Positions 35,511-46,733 of a stretch of 61,821 nucleotides of DNA are shown here, in pieces. Both the position numbers and the translations under genes were made by a program. The notes beneath the pieces are model-generated. The model was not told the origin of the DNA. It searched no databases and saw only the letters and a program-made list of their open reading frames with translations. The stretch's first letter is position 1. Each line of letters begins with the position of its first letter. This stretch comes from Porogramme epimiltina (Eukaryota; Basidiomycota; Agaricomycetes; Polyporales; Polyporaceae), in NCBI GenBank assembly GCA_900155495.1, contig FTLJ01000829.1:1-61821 (forward strand), in the 5' to 3' direction.

Positions 35511-36015
35511 AGTTAGCTGCGAGTGTTGCCGAAGCGGAGAAGCAGAGATGTTCGACTCGGACTGTAGGCCCCACAAACGGAGTTGGGGCTATAGTAGCTT
35601 TGTACGTGTAGCAATTAGGAATTTTGTACCATTCACCTGTTCCAGTCGAGCTTAGTTCTGTAAGGCTATGACAACCGGCGGCCTAACCGCGCTCGACGAG
35701 CCCGTCGCCAGGATTTGTGTCAGAATGCGCAAGCGCCTACCAACAATCCTCCTTTCTACCCTACCACCACGTCGGCCACCTTGGTCAGCTCCTTCCTCTC
35801 AGGCTTTCGACAGCGTCACTGCGGCGGCACCGCGCCATTAGGAGCCCGCTAGCCACTCTTGGATACCTTGGGCAGTTTGACTTTGTTGCAGATCGGGCGC
35901 ACCTCCTTAGGATTGTCTGGGTACGTTCTCTTCGGAAGAGCTTGCGTGCATACGTTCTCATGTCGTCAAACAAGACCGGTCACCCTCTCCCAAGTCCTTG
36001 CGGAAAGTCGAGTAG
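35511..36015. other. Intergenic region, possible leader intron
   Basis: About 500 bp. A GTACGT at 35919 and a TAG at 36013-36015 would delimit an intron of about 97 nt ending right before the next ATG, so the 548-aa gene may have a spliced leader or an extra first exon. I could not pick a coding frame for it. Confidence 0.4.
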
Positions 36016-37662
36016 ATGTCTCCTCGAGGTAGCTTTGGCGGCCAGGTTGACTTGCTTGTGCACTCGGCTTCTGGCTGCTTTGAGGTCTCACCTCCTCGGA
36101 TTCACCGCTTCAGCTTCGAGAATGACTTCGACGACGATAGCTTCCCGTCCACTCTCAGTAGCCATATCTCACAGTCTTATGGGGTCCTTTATGACACTCC
36201 TCACCCACGGCAAACTGACGCAGACTCCGATCGCTCCTCGAAGGGTCCCCCGACGCCGCCGCTGAACATCCATCTCACCCCACCGCGTGGTGCGCTATCT
36301 CCCAACTTCATGCACCCCAAGTCTACTCCACGCCGAGTCTCTCAGGCGTCCTCCACATTCTTTTTTGACTCACACTCGTTATCCCCCGGCCAATCTTTGC
36401 TCTGTGACGACCCCTCCTTCATCGGCCTCAAGGACCTCGACGATGTTTATCCACACGCTACTCCCTCGCGCACCACTCCTCCCCGACCGCCTAGTCGGCT
36501 GCAGTCTACTTCCTCAAACCCTAGGCCCTCTTTGGACTCGACTCACTCTGCGACCTCCAATCGCGGCATAACTTGTACACGGCTAGCTCTGGACTTGCCA
36601 CTAGCTCGGTCGCGCAGTAGCTCCCTATCCGCGCTCATCAAAGCCCTGGAAGATGCATCGCCGGGCTGGTACCAGTCTCTCATGGATGGCACAATTCCTG
36701 AAGGTGGATTTGATAGCCCTCTATCCGCCTCTCAGACTACTTCTCCGCAAACCTCACCCTCAAGATCTTTGCCCGACAGCCCTGTCCACAAACCCCACGT
36801 CGCTAGGGCATCCAGAGAAGGTTTCCCGCCAGATATGCTCATCCATCTGGCGGAGATGGAGGAACTCGCCCTTCAAATTAAGCGAATGCCTACTCCACGC
36901 CGAAGAACATTCAGGCCAGACATCGCGCAGTCCTTACGCTTGATCCAGGTCAAGGACGACATCACTGGTTCATATCTCACATTGCCCTTCGCTTCGCCTC
37001 CTTCAAGTCTTGAAGAAGACCATTTGCGTGAGGCAACTGCCCGGCCTATTTCTGCTCATTCTTCCCCTAGGGACCCTGGGCTAACGGACGGCGCTTCCGC
37101 TACATCGCTATCCTCGCCACGATCACCTTCCCGGAGCCCTGTCAGCCCAACCCCCCAAACGGCAGCGAACAATATTGCTCAACACCCAAAGCTCACCAAA
37201 ACCCTCGGTCTAAACTCGGTATCCTCAGATGGTGTTCGTCCTTCTGCAAAACTATCGAACACGCGAGTGGACGGTTCCTCAGCAGTCCTGTCTGCCTCAC
37301 TCGCTCCTCCATATCGCTTACCCTCTCACGTGGTTCCTGCAATGCCTTCAAAGAGAGCGTCTCCGAACCCCCCGGCCCCGCCCAAGTCGCTGAAGTTCCC
37401 ATCGTTCTTTCGCCGCCGGCCCTCGATGCCTGTTGTGCCTCTTCAGGATCCTGTCTCTATGTCCGGTGGTAACATGGCAACGACACACTCCCGGAAATCA
37501 ACCCGGCGGCCTATCACACTCGCTGCACCTGTGGAACACCTGGCAAGCGGCAGGTCGGGGAAAATGAAGAATGGCAGGCATTCCAATGCTGGGATGATCC
37601 CCGTTATGTCCTCGCGGCGCCACGTGCCTCTTCAGGATCAAGGATCGTTCTTGCAGATGTGA
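36016..37662 (+). CDS. Ser/Pro-rich protein of unknown function, 548 aa
   Basis: A single exon from ATG at 36016 to TGA at 37662. Most of the protein is low-complexity and rich in Ser, Pro and Thr with many SP/TP sites, so it is likely disordered and phosphorylated. A few segments look ordered and could be short binding motifs: IHRFSFENDFDDDSFPST near residue 34, LSALIKALEDASPGWYQSLM near 200, MLIHLAEMEELALQIKRM near 275, FRPDIAQSLRLIQVKDDITG near 300, and a basic FPSFFRRRP near 460. There is no signal peptide or membrane segment. I do not recognise a family. The absence of introns over 1.6 kb is unusual among its neighbours. Confidence 0.7.
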   Translation: MSPRGSFGGQVDLLVHSASGCFEVSPPRIHRFSFENDFDDDSFPSTLSSHISQSYGVLYDTPHPRQTDADSDRSSKGPPTPPLNIHLTPPRGALSPNFMHPKSTPRRVSQASSTFFFDSHSLSPGQSLLCDDPSFIGLKDLDDVYPHATPSRTTPPRPPSRLQSTSSNPRPSLDSTHSATSNRGITCTRLALDLPLARSRSSSLSALIKALEDASPGWYQSLMDGTIPEGGFDSPLSASQTTSPQTSPSRSLPDSPVHKPHVARASREGFPPDMLIHLAEMEELALQIKRMPTPRRRTFRPDIAQSLRLIQVKDDITGSYLTLPFASPPSSLEEDHLREATARPISAHSSPRDPGLTDGASATSLSSPRSPSRSPVSPTPQTAANNIAQHPKLTKTLGLNSVSSDGVRPSAKLSNTRVDGSSAVLSASLAPPYRLPSHVVPAMPSKRASPNPPAPPKSLKFPSFFRRRPSMPVVPLQDPVSMSGGNMATTHSRKSTRRPITLAAPVEHLASGRSGKMKNGRHSNAGMIPVMSSRRHVPLQDQGSFLQM

Positions 37663-38784
37663 GAGGCGAACATGTACCCGAATCGGTTTATTTTCTGTGG
37701 TGTATTGCGCTTGTTTGAGGGCTGGCTTCGGTCTGTGAATATATGGCAATCATTGGTCTATGTTTGATATTGAAGAGCGAAATAACGTCCATAGCGGTAG
37801 GATTTGCGCACAAGCGATGTACCTGGTGTCACTGCTCTGGGCTCGCCGGTTGAGAACCGGTTCGACCGACTCCATACGTGCCGAATGCCATCATGCCCTC
37901 GGCACAATGTCAAGAAATACATTTGGCGCCCATTAGCTTGTTACACGCAATGTTCAATGCCGCAGTCCACTCCGTCCAAGACTCCAAGACCTCTCTTGTC
38001 GCTCCTTCGGCAACGACCTCCTTTTCTCAGCATAGCGGGCACCACGTTGTGGCATTGTATGTGTCGAGCATTCTTTGGTCACTCGAGGCGGTGTGCCTCT
38101 GGTCATGGGCCGTCCGAGCCGCTAGGGTCGATGACGCGTCCATCGTCCAATCTCGGCTGCGCCGTCGACCATTGGCCACGGGGCTTCAAGTGAGCTGGTG
38201 TCGCTCGCGGTGCCACGTTTGTCGTTCAGGCACTTTCTGGTGCGGTGTACCATGGTACCTGTCACTGAACACGTCTAACAAGTGCAGCCCGGCCTATGTG
38301 CATTGTGGAATGGTGAGCCGCCAGCTCCAGAGTCGATGTGTCACGCCTTCGGACCTACGTCAAATTGCCTAAAGGCTCCTCATGTTATACGCAGAGTGCG
38401 GTCAGTTCATTCCATGCTACCCCAACTAAAGCACTCAGGCACTTCGCTATCTAGTGAGAGAGATCCAGCGCACACGACTCATAGAAGGAGGTCGCATTCC
38501 GGGGTGATCCCAGACCGGGATCGCTCGCGACGGCTGCGTAGAGCATCCGAAATTGAAGCGGGCATTCCCGACCTGTGACATACCCTATCACGAATGCCGC
38601 TGGTCGTCGTAACCTTCGGCCAGCTGCCACTTACCCTCCACAGCCACCATGGTTCTCAGTATCTTCCACTTGAGCACTGCTGCCGCTTGAGCATGTTCAT
38701 CAAACGCTTGCGTCGGCCCTCGGCCTTGTTTCGCGAAGGCACAATCGAATGGATATCGAATGGCACGGGACACCTCAATGGTAG
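37663..38784. other. Intergenic region
   Basis: About 1.1 kb before the first esterase promoter. An open frame at 37878-38372 starts only with GTG, has no recognisable motif, and is not called. No repeat or RNA seen. Confidence 0.55.
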
Positions 38785-38792
38785 TATAAAAG
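38785..38792 (+). promoter_or_regulatory. TATA box of esterase 1
   Basis: TATAAAAG lies 105 bp before the chosen ATG at 38890. The second esterase has a TATAAAA element 128 bp before its ATG. Confidence 0.6.
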
Positions 38793-38889
38793 TGCTGCCT
38801 ACGTGCCGGAAAAGCAGGAAAGAAGCATCGCCTTTCAAGCCTTCCGCTCTCCACCTAGGCCTAGTTCTACTATGCCGTGTCCTCCAAAC

Positions 38890-41077
38890 ATGTTGTCTCG
38901 CCTAGCCATTTTCCTCCAGGTCGCTTTGGCGTTCACTCCCGTCGTGCACACATCCCTGACGAGTGGTCACGACGACTGCCTTGCGACGCTGACTGGTGCA
39001 CCTACAGTGAGGCTAGACAGGGCGACGGTCATTGGGACCACGGATGAAGACGTGACAAGCTTCCATGGTATTCCGTTCGCCCAGCCTCCGTACGTAGCCC
39101 CTCTGCTTAGCACTCCGGGGAGAATGCTAATGGTACTATCACACAGGGTCGGTGACTTGCGCCTCCGCCTTCCCAGGCCGGTCGAATCCTACAAGGGGAT
39201 CATCAACGCGACACAGACGGCAGCGCAATGCATTCAGCTCGCTGCTTCAATCCGCATAGATATGCCCCAAGAAATGCTGCAAGATGTGATCGCGGCCGTC
39301 CCAGACTTTGACTTGCCGCTCCCTCAGAGCGAGGATTGTGAGTGACCACCTACACCTCCTGTGAATGCGTGACTAAATCATCGAGGGCGCTCCGTAGGTT
39401 TGACTCTTGATGTGCAAGTTCCTGTAGGAACGAAGTCCGGGGATAATCTTCCCGTCATTGCTGTAGGCGCTTCATTTTTTGGCTGCACGCTGGTTTGTTG
39501 CTTACCCGTTTTGCACCACGTATAGTTCATCTACGGTGGCGGCTTTACAACCGGTTCTACTTCGCAGTACGCCTTGACTAGTTCCAGTCGTTCCTTCCGG
39601 GTATATTAAGGGACTATTTTTCAGGATGCCAGGAGACACAATCATCACACGCTCCGTCGAGTTGGGCAAACCTGTGATTTATGTTGCGATGAACTACCGT
39701 CTGCACGGTGAGAATCAAGCCCTTGGATCCAGAGAACTTACTTGAACGTGGCATTAGCGTTAGGATTCCTTGGGGGCAATGAAGTGCGGAATGCCGGCAT
39801 CGGTAATCTTGGCCTTCACGATCGTGAGTGACTGTCGCTTGAACTAACACAAACACACTCACCATTGCAATAGAGCGCGAAGCCCTCAGATGGATACAGA
39901 AACACATCTCCGCATTTGGCGGTGACCCCAACAAGGTCACTCTGTACGTGGTCGTCCAATTCTTACTGTTAGCCCGAGCTGAAGTTGTACCTAGCTGGGG
40001 ACCGAGCGCTGGTGCGATATCCACAGCCCTTCAAATGGTCACAAATGGCGGAAATTCCGAAGGTCTCTTCCATGGAGCAGTCATGAGCGCAGGCTCACCC
40101 CTCCCGACCGGAGATATCTCGCGCTTTCAACCGTACTACGACACCATAGTCTCAAATGCCGGATGCGCAAATGCAACTGATACTCTGGACTGCCTCCGTC
40201 ACGTTCCCCTTGACACTCTTATGGACGCCGTATCCCCTCTCCCCAACGTCCTCGGGTACCAAGGACTCAACTTCCCGTGGGCACCTCACGCAGATGGGGT
40301 TTTCCTGACCGCGCCACCCCAACACCTAGTACTCGAAGGCAGCGTCGCAAACATCCCAGTAATAACGGGCGACGCGCTGGATGAGGGCACTTTATTTGCG
40401 ACTGGGAGCTGGAACGTCACGTATGTGTCTTACCCTCATTGCATTTGTAGAGCTGTGCACTGAAGACTCTGCTACAGGACGGAGGATGAGTTCTGGAGTT
40501 ATGTGTCAGAGTTTTGGTTCCCTCGGACACCTCAAGACCAACTCGCGCCCATCTTCGACCTGTACCCTAATGACCCTGCTCAAGGTTCCCCGTTCGGAAC
40601 AGGAGACGCCAACCAGCTCGCCCCAATGTACAAACGCATGGCCGCATTCCAGGGAGACGCCATCTTCCAGGCACCCCGTCGTTGGTTCATCGAGGAGCGC
40701 TTCGACAAACAATACATGTGGTCGTACAGTGAGCTCTACTCGTCCCTCTCGTGACCGATCGAGCTTTGTGACGCTGACGCGAGAATACAGTCAGCGAGCG
40801 CGGCCCGAGCGAAGGCCTTGGGTGCGATCATGGAAGCGACTTGGGGGGCGCGCTTTTCCTCGGGAACGAGCTCTCCGACTATATCATTCAGTTCGCATGG
40901 ACGGGAAACCCTAACGGCGCGTCGAACAGGACAATAGCGTGGCCGACGTACAACAAGACGGGGCGGAAGATCCTCACGATTCTCGATGGGGATGTCCCTC
41001 TTGCGATCGGTGTGGACTCGATGCGCTTGGATGCGATGGCAAGCCTTTCTTCTCTCACTCTTGCTTATCCGTTGTAG
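38890..41077 (+). CDS. Secreted type-B carboxylesterase/lipase, copy 1, 559 aa
   Basis: Ten exons: 38890-39089, 39147-39337, 39398-39462, 39526-39566, 39625-39707, 39758-39823, 39874-39943, 39995-40420, 40478-40728 and 40791-41077 (TAG). An upstream ATG at 38872 is possible, but 38890 aligns with the paralogue (MLSRLAIFL versus MFSRLAVFL). A signal peptide spans residues 1-20. Alpha/beta-hydrolase marks: FHGIPFAQPP, the SEDCLTLDVQVP motif of type-B esterases, the oxyanion-hole FIYGGGFTTGS, nucleophile Ser243 in WGPSAGA, acid Glu369 in GDALDEGTLF, and His478 in DHGSDL. It should hydrolyse ester bonds of lipids or plant-derived esters outside the cell. The elbow is GPSAG rather than the usual GESAG. 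Its twin lies at 46734-48928. Confidence 0.9.
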
Positions 41078-41821
41078 AGAGACACAGTGCTTGGAGAAGG
41101 CACAACGCAGCTTCGAACAACGATCTTAATGAGCTTTTCTGTATTGTATGCTACGATAATCTCGAGGATTTTCTATACTATCCACTCATCTTTCCGCGGC
41201 AATCTCTCCGCCGGTTGTTGTGATGTTACTGGCACGTTCGGCAGTCATCGATCATCCCGTGTCCCCCGCGGCGAGCGCAATTGAAACCATGCTGCAATCG
41301 TCCTCCCCGCCCCCGAATTCAAAGCACCTCCGGCCTCTCCTCAACACTACCCTTGGGCCTTACTGCATCGGCGATTCGACCCAAGAATGACGACACGCAG
41401 CGTGCCTGCCCGAGTTCATCACGCGTGGTGGCGATGTTATCGTGCGCCGGTGACATGCATCTACGCATGCTGGAGCTGCCGACTGCGTGTCTTCGTGCGT
41501 AGCTCAGAGGCACGCTGGCGGTGACTGGCGTGCCTGCGTAGGTGGGGGAAATCGAGGAGCGGAAATATATAACGATTGTGATTGAAGGGGTAGTGTTAGT
41601 TGTATAACATAGGTATCTTATCATACAATCCACACTTGTTTTCGTGCTTCCGCCCCCGGGTTGTGTAGAGACAGGCGCACAGGGACGCCGACCCACGGTG
41701 CTGGGCGGGATGCATGTACCGCATTCGCGGTGATAGTACCGAGGACCCTGGTGAAAGTCACAGTATTGGTCAGTAGTGGATGTGATGTACTGGTACCGGG
41801 TGAGGACACACCAGCCGACGA
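41078..41821. other. Convergent intergenic spacer
   Basis: About 740 bp between the 3' ends of esterase 1 (plus) and the HET gene (minus). No gene or repeat seen. Confidence 0.6.
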
Positions 41822-44157
41822 TCAGGGGAGCTTCAAGGGCCATGGACGACGCTCTAGTGCAGTTGGGGGAGGTGCAGTACCGTTGCTGTGGTTAAACTGT
41901 GCGAACTGTGCCTTCAATTGAGCAAGCTCGGCGAGTGCTTCGTTCAGCTTGCGTGTCTGTGCATGATGTGCTTCTTTCAGAGCTTGTATCTCGGGATCGC
42001 GAGTGGCGTTGTTTTCCCTCACGACCTTTCTGGCAGCGTCGCGGGGGTTGCTGGGGATGTCGGTCAAACAATTCGTGCCGTTAACCATGTGAGTTGCCGA
42101 GCGGCGCGTTTCCTTGGGACCGGCTGGGTTTATGCTACCGGTGGACATGCCGCGTCGGCCTCGAGTTGCTTCAGCGTAGCTCATATTGCTCTGCCTGTGC
42201 GAGACTGGGAGGGGGGGGACAATTGCGGGGTCGGGGACCAACGTAGGCTGACTCGAGGACGAGGAAATGGATGCTAGCATGGTACTCTGTATCTCCTTGT
42301 ACACGCTCCCGACGAGCTCGAGGTTGAGAACGAGGGTCTGCTTCGGCGCGTGCGTGCAAGGCGCGAACGCGAGACGAATTGTGCGCTCCGTGTCCCCAAA
42401 CTCGCGGGTGTAGTCAGGCCAGTCCTTGATGTGGTCCGTTGCGCAGTCATGCTTGTATTTAAGCCACGACTGATTCCACGTCGTATGATGATGTTGATCT
42501 GCCCATGCCCAGTGGCACGGATACTCCTCGGTTGACGCTTTCTTGCACGATCCAAAGAGAATGCGAATTGACTCTGCAGATGTCGCGCTCTCGCACTTGA
42601 ATTGTGTGGTGTTCTTTGACGTTTCATCCCAGGTCACTATTTTGGTGGCGGGGAAGAACTCGAGTGCACTCAATGTTTGCATTAGTGTTCGAGGAATCCG
42701 GAAAGAAGTGGGCGCGACGTCGGGAACAAAGCCCTGTAAGAGACCGGCGACATCTCTACGACCAGTTGCTGACGGGTGGGCATAGACGTAGATATCCCGC
42801 CATGTCGGAGAGACGGTTTTTCCGCGGAAGCGCAGGTTGTTGGGGTCACCGCCGAGACAGGCCAGCCTCAAGGCCTCGTACTTGGATTCAGCTGTTTGAC
42901 GAAATGTCCACGAAACGTAGTAGAGCCTGCGGGATGAATCCCGCTTCTGGTCTTTCGAAGCTGGGTGGAGGAGGAGGCCGAGGTACTCGCCATTCCTCTT
43001 GCATGGGAGGACGGCAATGGTGACACCGTCAACCTGGGCGACCGGGAGCCAGCATTTCATGCCATACGCTGTGAGCTCGAAGGAAGGGACCTTATCGCGG
43101 GCTTGATCAAGTCGATTATCCTTGAGGCAGACATTCGGATGTGAGTTAGGAACGGGCTGCGCAGATAGTGCATTACACACACCTTCTCACCCCGCTGGGA
43201 GTTGGGCGGAGACTGCAGACTTGCCGGGGAGGGTGTTCGTGGGGGATAGCATATGTCCGGGGATGTGCTGAATCGACTCGGCGAAGAAGCGAATAGGAAT
43301 ATATATGGCTTATTCCGGTCGTGACGCTGAGATTCAGATAGAGTGCCTTGTTTCTGCTTGTTGTCACTGGAGCGGTGGCAGTTGCCCCAAGCAAACAGTG
43401 TAGCGTCCGTACTCTGCCTCACCAGTTCTGCCTGCAGTCTCTGGAACGCATGTCGCCCCTCCCCGTATAGCGTCGGCATGTTGATGTCGAACAGACCCAT
43501 CAAGCAATACGCCTCGTCCTCCACCCGCGTGGTCTTGCGCTTCGCCGCCCAGGACATGCGCATCGCGATCGACGCGTCGACTCGGAAGTCCTTTTTGTGT
43601 GTGAGGTACACTTCATCGATTCCTGTGCACTCTGAAAGAGGACCACGGAGGTCATACTTCGTCCCAATCCTGTCCCAATCCTTCGAGAAGAAGATGACAA
43701 ACGCAGGGGCGAGAAGCTCTTGCAGCGTCCATCCCCGCAAGTGCCACCGCGCCTTCCGAAACGTCGATTCCTTCGCCTCTGGTGCGTCGGCGTAGGGAAC
43801 GTCTTGGAGATAGACGTAACAGACTTCAGCGAGAGCGTACCAATTGAACATCGAGTTGATCGCTTCCGACAGTTCCGCGCTGCTCTCCTTGTCGATGCAG
43901 CAAGAGTCGATCCAGATCCATTCGTAGCCGTCGCTCTCCGCAATCTCGCAGCACCGGCGTATCTTGTCCTGAAGTCCGAAGTGGTCTCGCGGAACTCCCC
44001 CCTTGTTCTTACATTCCTCGGCGATCTTCTGAACCTCCTGATACGTCTGCTCGCTCTGAGGACCCCAGGTGTGGGACAGGATGGCGTAGCCCCCGTGGAC
44101 TGCGGCGGAATTGGGGAAGGAATGGAGCTCAGCGGTCCTGGTGTTAAGGACCCACAT
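41822..44157 (-). CDS. HET-domain (heterokaryon incompatibility) protein, 757 aa
   Basis: Two exons: 44157-43183 and 43120-41822 (TGA), with a 62-nt intron in phase 0. The HET domain begins at residue 2 (MWVLNTRTAELHSF) with the motifs YAILSHTWG (24-32), WIDSCCIDKES (82-92), a WYALAEVCYVYLQDV strand, and RWHLRGWTLQELLAP (137-151). RVEDEAYCLMGLFDINMP and LYGEG follow, as in the long basidiomycete HET proteins. Residues 340-650 form a folded-looking region without a domain I know (VPSFELTAYGMKCWLP; GVTIAVLPCKRNGEYLGLLL). The C-terminus is a coiled coil (IQALKEAHHAQTRKLNEALA). HET proteins can trigger cell death after non-self recognition in ascomycetes; in basidiomycetes their role is mostly unproven. 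No NACHT, NB-ARC or repeat domain is attached. A TATATAG lies at 44331-44337. Confidence 0.88.
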
Positions 44158-44330
44158 CGTGCTAAATCTACGTGGAGAAGCGGTTAGTGAGCGTGGGGGC
44201 CGAAAGTGATGTGTACCCACTGCGATGAAGCAAGAAGTCGTTCTGTGTCTTGCTGGAGTCGGTCGAGAGTGTGCACGGGGGCGAGGTGATGGACGTGGAG
44301 GGGAGGTCGGCTTTAGAGGATACCCCCCAG

Positions 44331-44337
44331 CTATATA
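44331..44337 (-). promoter_or_regulatory. TATA-like element of the HET gene
   Basis: TATATAG on the minus strand, about 174 bp upstream of the ATG at 44157. Assignment rests on position only. Confidence 0.4.
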
Positions 44338-46605
44338 GATGAGCAAAGTCGTTCGAAAACTTGACAGGCGATCGGAGTGTACGGGCAGTACTTCTCCTAG
44401 GTGTCTATTCGCAGAGATTTCGTGAAGACATAAGTGAAGGCAGTGACGAACACGAAGCAACCACCTGTCCACGTCATTCCGAGTTGCGTCAGGCATGTTT
44501 GCACTGTGGAGAACCTTGCTGGCTTGATCACGGCCACTCCAAAGCATCACTTGAGCACTGTATGAGGCGTATGCTACGCTGCGCCGGGCGCTACCTAAAG
44601 AGTTCTACTAGTTGAGCGTCAACAGAGAGGCCAGTGGCGATCGAGACGGTGGACGCGAAGAGAGCCTCCGGGAACGAAGAGTGGCGAGGAGGTTGGGATC
44701 GAGGCCGAGGGTGGCGTGTCCATTTCTGGCTAACTGCTCGGACAAAATTGGGCTGGGGAACGTCACGGGCGAAGGATCGGCGAACAGGAAACGAGAACCA
44801 CTACAACTCGGTGGCAGCTACCGAGACGTCTGGGGTGCTCGTGGCCAGGCTTGGCGTCCGCGCGTGTAACGTCCCCAACACGATTCTTGCAGGGGAGCGT
44901 AGAGTAAGAAAATACGAATAGAGGACAGATGGAACAGAGAGATAGTGCAACCTAGTACAGTGCCCATAAGGCGGGCATAAAGCCAGGCGGCTATCCCACC
45001 GCGCCCGTTTGGTCACCTGGGTTCAGGCGGCGGGGGCGAAACGTTTTGCCCTCATAGAGCAGAGGGGCAGGTGGCGACGTCTCGTGGGCAGCCTGTCAGG
45101 CGAACAAGCCGGCGCGGTAAATCGAACTTGGGATGCGACGTACCTGAGACGGCGCCAGCTGCATGCTGTTTACTCTCAGGTCTCCCTTGAAATGGTCAAT
45201 CCGGCATGATCGCGGTTTGTAGCAGAGCTTCAGTGGGATTGAACGTGCGCTCATCCAGTAAGTCGATGTGACACTGGAATAAACGCCTGATTAGAAACCT
45301 GGGAAACACCATTCAACATAGGCGCCCGAAAATCATCATTGTATCCCTACTACCATCAACTCCCACCCTCCTCGGAGCGGGGTAGGCTATGTGCATATAG
45401 GAAGGCATCCAGGCGCAGGTGAAGTATATAATTATTGAGTTCATACACACCACCTCCTTCGATGCCCCAGGCCTCTGGTAAAACCCTCGTGGCACTTTTC
45501 AAAACCCTTCCATGACGCCTTGCAGGAAGCCCTTACTCGACCCGCAGTCCTGTCTTCAAAGCGGCTCAAGACCATCAAAGAACCCCATGCACTCCTCAGC
45601 GGCATCTATACTCCCATAAAGCTAGTCCAGCGAGCAGCTGCACCTGATATGTGCTTAAGCCTGAAGTTCTGCAGATAGTTCGAACTAACAACTTGTTAAA
45701 TATTACCTTCCTGTGACATCACAACGAACCACTCTACTCCGATATAACTATGTGCGTCAGACTTTTCTAATGTCGTTCCGAACGTTGTTGAGCGCTCTAA
45801 TATGGTTCAAGTCAAGATATCTATGACATACAGTTGTGGTCGATGTACTGCCACCCGTGCCGTCGAGATGACGCGTCCAGTGATCGCGTCGCCGACCGGG
45901 GAAGTCAGTGGGTTAGTGTGGTCCATTCGCAATGTTTCCAGGGGGTGAGCACTCTATTTCCTCGGATGGGATACCCTCTGCCCACACTGAAACGTAATAT
46001 CATAGGCACCAAGCAGCCACGTTTAGTACATGGCGATTGCTATGCCTTGTCGATTCGTAGCACTCCAAACCTCATATTATCGATCTTCAAGCGTGAAGAT
46101 ACCTTTTGATCCGACAAGGTTCCTCTGAGTTGCCGGAGGACGCCAGATGATACAGACACGAGGCCACCGCGGAACTTCAATCGGTGGCGCAAACACACTT
46201 ATTCCATGAGAAAGGTTCTTTGACATCGGGAATCGGCCATTCCGGTATTACCAATGTTTGAGGTACGTCACCCCGATGGCGGTTCCACTATTCAGTACTG
46301 ATGTTGCACTGGAACAAGACCCAAATGCACGACATCGACCTGTCGTCGTCGCAAATATTTCATTCCATGTGCAGAACTTTAGGTCCGGCATTCGCTGACC
46401 TCGCTTCCCGGTGGAGTGCCGTCAGGTGTCGCAACCTTCGGCATATCTGTATGCAAGCCTCCATCGTGCCTGCTATCATTCTCGGCCTGGCTCTATCTCC
46501 TTCGGGACAGATCTGATGAAAGGCTTGCGTCGACCTCCTCGTCGACGTTGGTGAAATCCGAAACCAGAGGTCAGTCGGGCAATGCGGGGGTCTACGGTGG
46601 CCAAG
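44338..46605. other. Intergenic region, about 2.3 kb
   Basis: Lies between the divergent HET gene and esterase 2. The part from about 45250 to 46300 is less GC-rich than the rest of the window. Frames are short and broken on both strands. I found no transposon ends, tandem repeat or RNA gene. Confidence 0.5.
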
Positions 46606-46612
46606 TATAAAA
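46606..46612 (+). promoter_or_regulatory. TATA box of esterase 2
   Basis: TATAAAA, 128 bp upstream of the ATG at 46734. Confidence 0.6.
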
Positions 46613-46733
46613 CCTCTTCCTCTGGCCGGCAAGAAAAATATCGCCCTGTAAGCCTTCTTTCCCTCGCTCCTCTACTTTGCGACTTGCCTCAAGGACATCT
46701 ACCCACATACTCTACGCTACAGATACTTCCACC

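Noticed and set aside
37878..38372. 164-codon open frame before esterase 1
   Set aside because: Starts with GTG, lacks introns and motifs, and sits in a normal intergenic region.
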